Source of the DNA: Aquamicrobium lusatiense
GTDB lineage: Bacteria; Pseudomonadota; Alphaproteobacteria; Rhizobiales; Rhizobiaceae
NCBI RefSeq assembly: GCF_014201615.1
Contig: NZ_JACHEU010000001.1
Location: 639,631-703,630 of the forward strand
Direction of reading: 5' to 3'
DNA: 64,000 nt
Shown: positions 24,887 to 34,192 of the stretch, one piece after another
Position numbering within the stretch: the stretch's first letter is position 1
Layout of the letters: every line of letters begins with the position of its first letter
Translations under genes and position numbers: made by a program
The notes under the pieces: model-generated
Told to the model about the DNA's origin: nothing
The model's database searches: none
Seen by the model: only the letters and a program-made list of their open reading frames with translations

Positions 24887-25039
24887 TAGATTTGAAGGCG
24901 GGGCGGTGTCATGAAAGCGGTCACGAAGCTTATTGCCGAGCCGGCTGGTAACGGGCCACCAGTTAAGCAGCCAATCCACCATTGCCGAAAAGAGCCATTT
25001 CGTCCTAAATAGCGCAATGGATCGAGGTGAGATTCGGCG

Positions 25040-25243
25040 ATGAAAACCATGTCGGCGCGCGAAGCGAAGAACGGCTTCGGGCTGATGATCGATACCGCGC
25101 GTGCGGAACCGGTGCTAATCGAAAAGCACGGGCGCGGCGTGGTCGTGGTCATCTCGGTGGAAGAATTTGGACGCCTTTCCGCGCAACCGAGTCGCGCGGC
25201 TAAGGTGGAAATCGGGATCAAGGCGCCGTCGAAAGGCGGATAA
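25040..25243 (+). CDS. Phd/YefM-family antitoxin without a toxin partner
   Basis: A 67-residue protein: MKTMSAREAKNGFGLMIDTARAEPVLIEKHGRGVVVVISVEEFGRL. This is the Phd/YefM fold, in which a dimer binds the operator through the N-terminal part while a flexible C-terminal tail blocks a Doc or RelE-type toxin. The tail here is short and basic. No toxin gene follows: the next coding sequence is the PLD-SNF2 helicase 84 bp away on the same strand. It may be a solitary antitoxin (anti-addiction), a remnant, or a repressor of the downstream operon. A start at 25049 is also possible. Confidence 0.82.
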   Translation: MKTMSAREAKNGFGLMIDTARAEPVLIEKHGRGVVVVISVEEFGRLSAQPSRAAKVEIGIKAPSKGG

Positions 25244-25259
25244 TGAAGTGTTCGTGCAT

Positions 25260-25278
25260 CAAAAGACTTGGTCTTTTG
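25260..25278. promoter_or_regulatory. Perfect hairpin between phd and the helicase gene
   Basis: CAAAAGAC-TTG-GTCTTTTG has perfect 8-bp arms with a 3-nt centre, 16 bp after the phd stop and 49 bp before the helicase start. There is no clear T-run, so it could be an operator for the Phd-type protein or a leader hairpin as well as a weak terminator. Confidence 0.5.
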
Positions 25279-25327
25279 AAAGTGTCGCCGCCACTGGCAT
25301 CAGACGACGTTGAATGAGAGGTTAGGC

Positions 25328-28300
25328 GTGAGAACGGGGCGGTCTGGTATCAGGGATAATCGTAGCAGGGGGGCGGTCCACGAGTTCATCACTGAGCGCG
25401 CAGTTCCAGATAGCCGTCTGTCCGTCGTGTCGGCCTATTTCACTACCTTCGCATACGATCGTCTCCGCACGACGTTGGACGAAGTTGAGCAGATGCGTTT
25501 CCTTTTCGGCGAGCCGAGGTTTCTGAAAGATGCGGACAATGCTGGCCTCGTGCCGCCAGCCTTCTCATTCGACGAGTCCGGGCTGCGCCTTACTGAACAA
25601 ATCCGGCAGCGGGCTGCCGCGTTGCGATGCGCCCAGTGGATCAAAGATCGCGTCGAAATACGGTCGGTCAAGCGCTCCGGCCTTCTGCATGGGAAGCTGA
25701 TCCATATCGATGACGGACGCCGTCCGCACGCTGTGCTCGGCAGTTCGAACTTTACGATCAACGGACTCGGATTAGGTGATTCGCCGAACATCGAACTTAA
25801 TCTGATTGTCGATAGCGACCGCGACCGCGAGGACCTGCTGACTTGGTTTGACGAGCTGTGGAGCGACACCGGCTTGACCGAGGACGTGCGAGAGGAAGTG
25901 TTGCGCGCGCTCCAAGCCAGCTACGCCCACGCCGCTCCCGAGTTCGTGTATTTCAAGACTCTGCTACATCTATTCGGCGACTTTCTAACTGACCAAGCGG
26001 CAGAAGAGGCGCTGATCCAGCAGACCGCGTTCGAGCAGACCGCGATCTGGCGTACATTATTCGATTTCCAGCGCGACGGCCTGCGCGCCGTGCTTGCAAA
26101 GATCGAAAAACATGGGGGCTGCATACTCGCGGATAGCGTCGGTTTGGGTAAAACCTTCACCGCACTAGCCGTCATCAAGTGGTTCGAGAAGCGCAACAAG
26201 AACGTGCTCGTGCTGTGCCCAAAGAAGTTGCGCGAGAACTGGACCGACTACCTTGCCACTAACAACAGCGAGATGAACCCGCTGCGCGAAGATAGGTTTG
26301 GCTACACTGTCCTGTCTCATACTGATCTTTCACGTGAGAAGGGCAAAGTCGGCGACATTGACCTCGCGCGGATCGAATGGGGGAACTACGATCTCGTCGT
26401 CATTGACGAGTCCCATAATTTCCGAAGCGCATCGCGGAATAAAACCGCAGGCGGACGGCGAAGCCGCTACGAGCGGCTTATGGACGACATCATCAAGACC
26501 GGTCTCCCGACTAAGGTTCTGCTACTCTCGGCTACGCCGGTGAATAACGATTTGAGCGACCTTAAAGCACAGCTCGACCTGATTTCCGCTGAAAGGGGAG
26601 ATGGTTTCACTGATCTGGGTGTGCCCAACTTAGGTACGCTGATCGGCGGCGCACGACGACGCTTTGCCGATTGGGCGAAGAGCGGCAGTCGCGATGCTGG
26701 CGAGCTCTTGAATAACTTGCCACCTGCGCTTTTCGGCCTGCTCGACGGCGTGACCATCGCGCGCTCGCGCAAGCACGTTGAGCGCCATTACGTTGCTTCG
26801 ATGGAAAAGATCGGCGGGTTTCCAAAACGAGCCGTTCCCGAATCCGTCTTCGCCAACATCGACAGCCAAGGCGGCTTTCCGGCTTTCGAAGACGTAGATG
26901 CCGCAATTGGCAAGCTCGAACTGGCGCTCTACGGCCCATTGACCTTCGTCCTTCCCGAACACCGCGCCCTCTATGACAAAGGGGGGAATTTCGACCAGGC
27001 CAATCGCGAAAAATACCTGATCGCGATGATGAAGGTCGGCTTCCTCAAGCGGCTGGAAAGCTCGGTAAGCTCTTTCCGCCTGACGATGGATCGCATGATC
27101 GCCCGCATCGACCAGCGGCTTGGCGATCTCGACAGCTTCGACGCGACGGCTGCTATCGACACGCCGGCGCCGGACGAGATCGAGCTGGATGACGAGTTAG
27201 AGGAAGCCTTCGAGGTCGGCGGCGCGCTGAAATACAACCTCGCTCACATTGATCGAGCGGCGTGGAAGGCAGCGCTGATGCGCGACCGCGATCGCATCGC
27301 TGCATTGACCGCCGAAGCGCGCAAAGTCACGCCAGATCGCGACGCCAAGTTAGCCCGGCTTAAGGACATAATTCGCGCCAAGGCGAATAAGCCGACCGCC
27401 AACCGCGACGGCGAGGCCAACCGCAAGATCATCCTGTTTACGGCCTTCACCGACACCGCCCGCTATCTCTATGAGGAATTGTTGCCCCTCGCGCGCGAGT
27501 GCGGGCTGCAAGCGGCGTTGGTGACAGGCGACGGCTGCAAAGCGACGTTCGGCCCGGCGCGGTTTCAGGACGTGCTGGTCAACTTCGCGCCACGCGCCAA
27601 ACGGCGGGCCTTGATGCGCAGTGCCGAGACCAGCGGAGAAATTGACCTGCTGATTGCTACCGATTGCATCTCCGAAGGCCAGAATCTTCAAGACGCCGAC
27701 CTGCTGGTGAATGTGGATATTCATTGGAACCCGGTCCGCCTCATTCAACGCTTTGGGCGAATTGACCGCATCGGCAGCCGTAACACTACGATCCGCATGG
27801 TCAATTTCTGGCCTACCGAAGACCTAAACAAATATCTTAACCTCAAAGATAGGGTGGAGTCTCGGATGGCGTTGGTTGATCTTTCGGCTACCGGCGACGA
27901 CGACCTTCTAAACGCGCGCTCCGAGGCAGAAGGTGATGCGCGCTGGCGCGACGAGCAATTGCTCCGCTTGAAGGATGAGGTGTTCGACCTGGAGGAAACC
28001 GTAGGCGGCGTGACGCTGGCCGATTTCGCGCTCGACGATTTCCGTGCGGACCTGCTCGGGTTCGCACGCGCCAACGAGGAGGCGTTGCGGGCCGCTCCGC
28101 TGGGACTGCATGCGATCGTCCCCAACAACGTCGAGGGCAGTAGCATCGATCCTGGCGTGATATTTTGCCTTCGTCGCCGTCCAAGCAATCCGAATCCGGA
28201 GCAGGCCAAGATCAACCCTCTCGATCCGCACTATCTTGTCTATGTGAAGGATGACGGGTCGGTTCGCCTTAGCTTCGGTCAGCCCAAGCCGATTCTAGAA

Positions 28301-28579
28301 GCGTATCGCGCGCTCTGCCTGGGGAATACTGAGCCCTTCGAGACGCTCTGTAATGCCTTCGACGATGAGACGGACTACGGCGAGAAGATGGATCGTTACG
28401 ATGGATTGATCCGCGCCGCCGTCGCCTCGATCGGCGCGACCTCAGCGACGCGCACCTTGGCAGCGCTGACGGGCTCGCGCGGCGCGCGGGTGCCCGACGG
28501 GGCCGCGCAGGCTCGCGCCAGCCTAGACTATGATCTCATTACCTGGCTTATCGTCAGGCCAATGGCGGGGGCAAAATGA
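25328..28579 (+). CDS. PLD-nuclease / SNF2-type helicase
   Basis: A 1,083-residue protein. I chose the GTG at 25328, preceded by AGAGG, over the TTG at 25310. The N-terminus carries a phospholipase D-like nuclease domain (LSVVSAYFTTFAYDRL, LLHGKLIHIDD with H-x-K near 121-123, then GSSNFTINGL). A superfamily 2 Snf2-type motor follows, with DSVGLGKTFTA near 269-279, VIDESHNF near 358-365, SATPVNN, and C-terminal motifs TDCISEGQNLQDAD and RLIQRFGRIDRIGS. It overlaps the methyltransferase gene by 4 bp (ATGA). The layout suggests a DNA translocase with its own nuclease that recognises unmodified DNA together with the methyltransferase. It is not DISARM: DrmA and DrmB are absent. Confidence 0.88.
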   Translation: MRTGRSGIRDNRSRGAVHEFITERAVPDSRLSVVSAYFTTFAYDRLRTTLDEVEQMRFLFGEPRFLKDADNAGLVPPAFSFDESGLRLTEQIRQRAAALRCAQWIKDRVEIRSVKRSGLLHGKLIHIDDGRRPHAVLGSSNFTINGLGLGDSPNIELNLIVDSDRDREDLLTWFDELWSDTGLTEDVREEVLRALQASYAHAAPEFVYFKTLLHLFGDFLTDQAAEEALIQQTAFEQTAIWRTLFDFQRDGLRAVLAKIEKHGGCILADSVGLGKTFTALAVIKWFEKRNKNVLVLCPKKLRENWTDYLATNNSEMNPLREDRFGYTVLSHTDLSREKGKVGDIDLARIEWGNYDLVVIDESHNFRSASRNKTAGGRRSRYERLMDDIIKTGLPTKVLLLSATPVNNDLSDLKAQLDLISAERGDGFTDLGVPNLGTLIGGARRRFADWAKSGSRDAGELLNNLPPALFGLLDGVTIARSRKHVERHYVASMEKIGGFPKRAVPESVFANIDSQGGFPAFEDVDAAIGKLELALYGPLTFVLPEHRALYDKGGNFDQANREKYLIAMMKVGFLKRLESSVSSFRLTMDRMIARIDQRLGDLDSFDATAAIDTPAPDEIELDDELEEAFEVGGALKYNLAHIDRAAWKAALMRDRDRIAALTAEARKVTPDRDAKLARLKDIIRAKANKPTANRDGEANRKIILFTAFTDTARYLYEELLPLARECGLQAALVTGDGCKATFGPARFQDVLVNFAPRAKRRALMRSAETSGEIDLLIATDCISEGQNLQDADLLVNVDIHWNPVRLIQRFGRIDRIGSRNTTIRMVNFWPTEDLNKYLNLKDRVESRMALVDLSATGDDDLLNARSEAEGDARWRDEQLLRLKDEVFDLEETVGGVTLADFALDDFRADLLGFARANEEALRAAPLGLHAIVPNNVEGSSIDPGVIFCLRRRPSNPNPEQAKINPLDPHYLVYVKDDGSVRLSFGQPKPILEAYRALCLGNTEPFETLCNAFDDETDYGEKMDRYDGLIRAAVASIGATSATRTLAALTGSRGARVPDGAAQARASLDYDLITWLIVRPMAGAK

Positions 28580-31500
28580 GTCATCCCGCCGAACGTCTCG
28601 CTGCGATCCGCGATGCGGTTTCAGGGCTTGCCGACGCAGACCTCGCGGCGGCGGGTCGGAAGCTCCTTGATGTCATGGGCTATCGCAGTCCCAAATCCCT
28701 GGACGCTCCCACTGTTCCCGCGCAGTTCTTCGCCGCTCTCGGCATGGACGCGGCGCGTTTTGAGACGCACCGCTGGCACGCAGTGCATTTCCTTTTCCAG
28801 CTCACCGGCGACGAACTACCGGCCCTATCACGCGGCGGCGATCCGGCCACCGGCGAGAGCTTTCAGCGCGGTGCGATCGATTCCTTCGTCTTCCTCGCCA
28901 TCGACCTCGACGACGACGGCTGGTCGCGCCGGCAGCTTGTGGCGATCGTGCGTGCTCTCAATCGCGGGTTCGCTATGCCCGCGATCGTGCTGTTCCGCCA
29001 CGGCGGGCACGCGACCCTGACGGTGATCGACCGCCGCGCCCATCGGCGCGATGCCTCGCGGGACGTAGTCGGCGGGCGGATCAGCCTGATCAAGGACATA
29101 GATCTCGCCCGGCCTCACCGCGCCCATGTCGAAATCCTAGCCGACCTGTCGCTCGCCGCGCTCGCCGGGCGCAAGGCTCCGTCGGATTTCCGCGCGCTCT
29201 ATGACCTGTGGCTAGAGACGCTGTCGGCCGCCGAACTCAATAAGCGCTTCTATGAGGAACTGGCCGACTGGTTCGCCTGGGCCAGCACCAGCGCGCCGCT
29301 TGCCTTCGCCAAGGGACAGGGCGCCGGCGAGGGCGCCAAGGAAATCGCGCTGATCCGGCTGCTCACGCGGCTGATGTTCGTCTGGTTCATCAAGGAAAAG
29401 GGCCTCGTTCCCGAGACGCTGTTCGATGGGCCTTCGCTGGCGAGGCTGCTGAAGGAGCCGCCCGCCGCCAAGCCTGGCGGCCATAGCTACTACCTCGCCA
29501 TCCTCCAGAACCTGTTCTTCGCCACTCTCAACACCGAAATGCCCGAACGGCGCTGGCGGCAGGAAGATGGCGGGCAATCGAAGGACTATCTCGGCCACCA
29601 CGTCTATCGCTACGCCGGCCTGTTCGCCGAGCCGGACAACGCGCTGGAAGCTTTTGCCAGCGTGCCTTTCCTCAACGGCGGCCTGTTCGAGTGCCTGGAT
29701 ACCGAGATCGCCAGCGGTGATCCGCGCGCGGGCCATGCCGAGCAGGAGCGCGGGCGGCTGATCCTGCGCATCGACGGCTTTTCCGATCAACCGGACAAGC
29801 AGCCGCGCCTGCCCAACGCCCTGTTCTTCGGTGGAGGCAAGAACGTCGATCTCTCCGGCTGGTTCGAAAAGGCCAAGGTGCCGCGCGACGTGCCCGGCCT
29901 GATCGACCTGTTCGAGCGTTACAAGTTCACTGTCGAGGAAAACACTCCGCTGGAGGAAGAGGCCGCACTCGATCCCGAACTGCTGGGCAAGGTGTTCGAG
30001 AACCTGCTCGCCTCCTACAACGAGGACACCAAGACCACCGCCCGCAACAAGTCGGGCAGTTTCTACACCCCGCGTGAGGTGGTCGATTTCATGGTGGACG
30101 AGGCGCTGGTCGCCTGGCTGCTGCCGAAACTGCCAAGCGAACTGGGATTGGAGTCCGACGGCGGAGACGAAGCCCGCCTCCGCGCGCTGCTCAGCTTCGC
30201 CAGCCGCTCGCACGATTTCAGTCCTGCGCAGGTGGATGCGCTGATCGCCGCCATCGAAAGTTGCAAGGCCATCGACCCAGCTGTGGGATCGGGCGCCTTC
30301 CCACTCGGCCTGCTGCAGAAACTGGTCCACATGCTCGATGTGCTGGATCCTGGCGGCGAGAAGTGGAAGGCCCGCAACCGGCTTTACTATGAGCGCCGGC
30401 TTGCCGAAGCCGATGCCATTCCAGCCGCCAATGAGCGCGCCGTCGAGATCGAGAAGGCCGAGAATGCGCTCACCGAATTCGACGCCAAGTTCGAAAGCGG
30501 CCATTACCCCGACTATACCCGCAAGCTGTTCCTGATCGACCGCTGCCTGCACGGCGTGGATATTCAGCCAATCGCCGTTCAGATCGCCAAGCTGCGCTGC
30601 TTCATCAGCCTGGCGGTCGAACAGAAGGAAAATCCCAACCGCGCCAATCGCGGCATCACGCCGCTGCCGAACCTCGAAGCTAAGTTTGTCGCCGCCAACA
30701 CGCTGACGCCGTTGCACCGCCGCGGTCAGCAATTGGGGCTGGTGAGTGAGGACCTGCTGGCGAACAAACGCGCATTGCGCGAGGCCAATCGTGCTTTTTT
30801 TGCTGCACCCAATGGTGCTGCCAAACGCGCGGTGCAGAAGAAGATCACCGGACTGCGTAAGGAAATCGCGGCTGAAGCGATGCGCGACCATGCCTTCGCC
30901 GATAGCGATGCGAAGCTGCTCGCAGCCTGGGACCCGTTCGATCCCAATGCCTTCGCTCCCTTCTTCGATGGCGAATGGATGTTCGGGCTCGACGCCTCGG
31001 CCGACGAAGGCTGGTTCGACATCGCCTTCGCCAATCCGCCCTACATCCGGCAGGAAAAGATCGAGAGCTTCCGCGTCAACAACAAGCCGGTAATCGCCAA
31101 GTCCCAGCTCAAGGCGGATTACAAGACCTTTGCCGGCACGGCCGACATCTATGTTTACTTCTATGAGCGCGCGTTAAGGTTGCTGAAGCCAGCGGGTGCG
31201 CTGGCCTTCATTACCTCGAACAAATGGTATCGCGCCGGATACGGCAAGGGTCTGCGCGAATGGCTCAGCGCCAACGCGCACATCCTCAAGATCATCGACT
31301 TTGGCGACGCGCCGGTGTTTGAGGCGATTGCCTATCCCACCATTCTCGTCGGCACACGCAAACCGGCGTCCGGCAAGCCCGGCCCCAACGAAGTCGTCCA
31401 GTCGCTCAACTGGGCTCCGGTAGAGGGCGAGGACCCGAAGGAATCGGTCAAGCGCTTCCCCGAGCGCTTCGCCGCCGAAGCTTTCGCAATGCCCCAAGTC

Positions 31501-32520
31501 GAACTTTCACCCAGTGGCTGGCAACTGGAGCCACAGGCCGAGCGCGACCTGCTCGCTCGGCTGCGCACCGGCGGCTCGTCGCTCGACGAATGGAGTCAAG
31601 GGCGCTTCTATTACGGCATCAAGACGGGTCTCAACGAGGCCTTCGTCATCGATGGCGCCAAACGAGCCGAACTGATCGCCGCAGACCCGAAGAGCGCGGA
31701 GATCATCAAGCCCTTCCTGCGCGGCCGAGATGTGAAACGGTGGAAGGTGGAGCCGGCTGACAAATGGCTGGTGTTCACGCGCCAAGGCACGGACATCGAC
31801 CATTATCCCGCCATCAGAAAATATCTCGAAGCATACCGGGTCCAATTAGAACCTAAACCACGCACATGGGACGAGAAGAACGGCTCATGGCGCGGGCGAA
31901 AGGCCGGCCCATACAAGTGGTATGAAATTCAAGATACGGTGGCGTATTGGGAGAATTTCGAATCACCAAAAATTATCGTCCCTGAGATTACCAACTCCAA
32001 CAATTTCGCCTTTGATGGAAGCGGATTCTATTGTGTCAATAAGATGTCTATCCTTCCGACGGAGCGTTGGCCATTTCTTCTTGGAATTTTAAACAGCAAC
32101 ACAATACTTTGGATTGCAGAGACGACTTTTACGACCAAACAGGGTGGATTTTTCGAGTTTACCCAACAGTTCGTCCGACAGCTTCCCGTGCCGTCTTGCA
32201 CCCAAGCTGAAGAAGACATGATGGGCTCTGTAGTGCGGGCCATCACCGCCGGCGCCGATCGCCTGCGCCTCGAAGCCCTGATCAACGCCTTCGTTTATGA
32301 GCTGTTCTTCGCCGACGAACTGCACGCGCGCAACCTTCGTCCCTTCGCCGCTGCCCACGAGGCGGGGCTGACGAACCTCGCGGCGCTCGAAGGCCCAACG
32401 CTCGCCCGCGCCGCCGACGACTGGTCCCGCTGCCTCGCCGATCCTGCCCACCCCCTCTACGCCATCCTCTTCGACCTGCAATCCATTGACGCGGTGAGGA
32501 TCATCGAGGGCAGAACCTAG
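28576..32520 (+). CDS. Eco57I-type DNA methyltransferase/specificity protein
   Basis: A 1,314-residue protein. The N-terminal third (SFVFLAIDLDDDGWSRRQLVAIVRALNRGF, FRHGGHATLTVIDRR, HRAHVEILADLS) is a domain I have only seen with such enzymes. The methyltransferase core has SGSFYTPREVVDFMVDEAL near 494, AIDPAVGSGAFPLGLLQKL (motif I) near 565 and FANPPYIRQ (motif IV, NPPY) near 819, so N6-adenine methylation is expected. The C-terminus (FYYGIKTGLNEAFVIDG, PFLRGRDVKRW) is the target recognition region of Eco57I/type IIG enzymes. No PD-(D/E)XK motif is evident, so cleavage probably comes from the PLD-helicase. It is the central gene of the operon, with a 2-bp gap to the ATPase. Confidence 0.9.
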   Translation: MSHPAERLAAIRDAVSGLADADLAAAGRKLLDVMGYRSPKSLDAPTVPAQFFAALGMDAARFETHRWHAVHFLFQLTGDELPALSRGGDPATGESFQRGAIDSFVFLAIDLDDDGWSRRQLVAIVRALNRGFAMPAIVLFRHGGHATLTVIDRRAHRRDASRDVVGGRISLIKDIDLARPHRAHVEILADLSLAALAGRKAPSDFRALYDLWLETLSAAELNKRFYEELADWFAWASTSAPLAFAKGQGAGEGAKEIALIRLLTRLMFVWFIKEKGLVPETLFDGPSLARLLKEPPAAKPGGHSYYLAILQNLFFATLNTEMPERRWRQEDGGQSKDYLGHHVYRYAGLFAEPDNALEAFASVPFLNGGLFECLDTEIASGDPRAGHAEQERGRLILRIDGFSDQPDKQPRLPNALFFGGGKNVDLSGWFEKAKVPRDVPGLIDLFERYKFTVEENTPLEEEAALDPELLGKVFENLLASYNEDTKTTARNKSGSFYTPREVVDFMVDEALVAWLLPKLPSELGLESDGGDEARLRALLSFASRSHDFSPAQVDALIAAIESCKAIDPAVGSGAFPLGLLQKLVHMLDVLDPGGEKWKARNRLYYERRLAEADAIPAANERAVEIEKAENALTEFDAKFESGHYPDYTRKLFLIDRCLHGVDIQPIAVQIAKLRCFISLAVEQKENPNRANRGITPLPNLEAKFVAANTLTPLHRRGQQLGLVSEDLLANKRALREANRAFFAAPNGAAKRAVQKKITGLRKEIAAEAMRDHAFADSDAKLLAAWDPFDPNAFAPFFDGEWMFGLDASADEGWFDIAFANPPYIRQEKIESFRVNNKPVIAKSQLKADYKTFAGTADIYVYFYERALRLLKPAGALAFITSNKWYRAGYGKGLREWLSANAHILKIIDFGDAPVFEAIAYPTILVGTRKPASGKPGPNEVVQSLNWAPVEGEDPKESVKRFPERFAAEAFAMPQVELSPSGWQLEPQAERDLLARLRTGGSSLDEWSQGRFYYGIKTGLNEAFVIDGAKRAELIAADPKSAEIIKPFLRGRDVKRWKVEPADKWLVFTRQGTDIDHYPAIRKYLEAYRVQLEPKPRTWDEKNGSWRGRKAGPYKWYEIQDTVAYWENFESPKIIVPEITNSNNFAFDGSGFYCVNKMSILPTERWPFLLGILNSNTILWIAETTFTTKQGGFFEFTQQFVRQLPVPSCTQAEEDMMGSVVRAITAGADRLRLEALINAFVYELFFADELHARNLRPFAAAHEAGLTNLAALEGPTLARAADDWSRCLADPAHPLYAILFDLQSIDAVRIIEGRT

Positions 32521-32522
32521 AG

Positions 32523-34049
32523 ATGGCGGTCGGGGGTGGAGAACAAGTCGAGTTAGAGGCGGCGGCTGACGCGCCACCTCCGCAGCCGCTTCGAATTGAA
32601 AGCCTTTCGCTACGCGCCTATCGGGCGTTCAGCGCCGAGCTAGAAATCCCGATCCAAGGTCGTAACCTGATCGTCTATGGCGAGAATGGCGCAGGCAAAT
32701 CTTCAATCTACAAGGCGCTCCGTGACCTGTTCGCCCGGCGTCCACGTCGCGACGCGCTCAAGAACAATACCCATGTTCACCCGCTCGACCCGTTACTGAC
32801 AGCGCGTGTCACCGTCACCTTCAATGATGGCGCTCCTCCACTCGAATGGACTGAGACCAAGCACCCCGGCCTACCGACGGCAGACCCAAGGGTGGCTCTG
32901 GCGGCGCTACGCAGTTCTTTCCTCGACTATCATGCGTTGCTGGAAACCAACGCCTTCCATGGCCAGCGCCGCCCAAATCTGTTCGACCTCGCCATCGAGA
33001 CCTTGCTCGCCGATTTCGCCGACGCCACATCCGGCAACGCGCTGGCCGAGCGCTGGGCCGAAACCGAACGTTCTAGGCCGCTCGTCCATCGTTCGAACAC
33101 CAATTATCTGACCCAGGTCGAGGCTGCTTGTGCGGCTTTCAATGCAGGCTTGGAGGCAGCGCTCGACGCCATGTTGCCGATCATCAACGATCTGCTTACC
33201 GATCTCGGCCGACACGAGATGCGGATCGAGGCATTCGAGCGCGGGACTGTCCGCTACAACGATGCGCGGCTGAAGAAGGATCGCGGTTTCGCTGGAAAGG
33301 AACTGTATGCGAAGCTGGAGTTCCGAGGGTATTATCCACAACAGCCGCAGCATTTCCTGAACGAGGCACGGCTTTCAGCCTTGGCGCTAGCCTTCTATCT
33401 GGCTGGCCGCCTCGCCTGCGTGCCCTCGGCGCCTTCGCCCGTGCTCAAGCTGCTGGTGCTCGATGATGTGCTCGTCGGCCTCGACTATGGCAACCGCCGA
33501 CCGCTGCTGGCTGTGCTGGAGAAGCATTTCCCGGACTGGCAAATCATTCTGCTGACCCACGACCGACATTGGTTCGAGGTCGTGCGCGCCGCCATCCCGA
33601 CCGATCGTTGGACGTGCCACGAAATGTACGAGATGGTCGCGTTGACGGGCGAGGCGACGCCGTATCTGCGCCCGGTGCCGTCGGACATCGTGAAAGCCAC
33701 GCTCAAGCAAGCTCGCGATTTCATCGGTCAAAAACATCTGCCCGCTGCCGCCAATTACGCACGGTCGGCCTGTGAACTGCTGCTTCGCAAGCAATGCGAG
33801 GACAAGAAAGTCTCGTTTCATTACAAGCCTGATCCCAAGAAAATCACCTTCGAACAGCTCAAAATCGGGCTTGAGGCCAAACTGGCCGGAGATCAGCCGA
33901 AACTCGACGCCCTAGCGGCGATCACGCCGCACCAGGCTCGTATCCTCAACCCGCTGTCGCATGACCCCACGACATCTCTCAATGAAGCCGAGGTGGTGGC
34001 GGCAATCGACGCTGTGGAAGCTCTGATGACGGCGCTGCGAACCCCATGA
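32523..34049 (+). CDS. RecF/SMC-like ATPase with a HEPN-like C-terminal region
   Basis: A 508-residue protein starting 2 bp after the methyltransferase stop. LSLRAYRAFSAELEIPI, then YGENGAGKSSIYKAL (Walker A, about residues 53-60) and LLVLDDVLVGLDYGNRRPLL (Walker B) are the RecF/SMC-like ABC ATPase signature, with only a short insert in place of a long coiled coil. The last 120 residues (LKQARDFIGQKHLPAAANYARSACELLLRKQ, and ARILNPLSHD containing R-x6-H) are helical and resemble a HEPN RNase-like domain. That assignment is tentative. It may sense DNA ends or stalled translocation and trigger a response. It belongs to the same transcript as the helicase and methyltransferase. Confidence 0.82.
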   Translation: MAVGGGEQVELEAAADAPPPQPLRIESLSLRAYRAFSAELEIPIQGRNLIVYGENGAGKSSIYKALRDLFARRPRRDALKNNTHVHPLDPLLTARVTVTFNDGAPPLEWTETKHPGLPTADPRVALAALRSSFLDYHALLETNAFHGQRRPNLFDLAIETLLADFADATSGNALAERWAETERSRPLVHRSNTNYLTQVEAACAAFNAGLEAALDAMLPIINDLLTDLGRHEMRIEAFERGTVRYNDARLKKDRGFAGKELYAKLEFRGYYPQQPQHFLNEARLSALALAFYLAGRLACVPSAPSPVLKLLVLDDVLVGLDYGNRRPLLAVLEKHFPDWQIILLTHDRHWFEVVRAAIPTDRWTCHEMYEMVALTGEATPYLRPVPSDIVKATLKQARDFIGQKHLPAAANYARSACELLLRKQCEDKKVSFHYKPDPKKITFEQLKIGLEAKLAGDQPKLDALAAITPHQARILNPLSHDPTTSLNEAEVVAAIDAVEALMTALRTP

Positions 34050-34115
34050 TCGCGAAGATGATCAGTATCGTAGTGCTGCTTTTCCGCAAACGTGAGGAGC
34101 TCGTTAGCAGGTTAA

Positions 34116-34137
34116 CAGTTTAAGAATATCCCGTTTA
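34116..34137 (+). repeat. Imperfect 22-bp direct repeat, left copy
   Basis: CAGTTT..., AATATCCCG and TTA are shared with 38270-38291 at 19 of 22 positions by eye. It lies between the ATPase stop and the RecD-like gene. The pair brackets the RecD-like gene, as target-site or attachment-site duplications would, though chance similarity cannot be excluded. Confidence 0.4.
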
Positions 34138-34192
34138 ATCTTACCCAGTTGCTAGAGGAAGGACTGCGGGATTTATTTGACGAGGGGGGAGC

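Noticed and set aside
29212..30891. A 559-codon minus-strand open frame
   Set aside because: It is antisense to the Eco57I-type methyltransferase motifs and has no recognisable domain.
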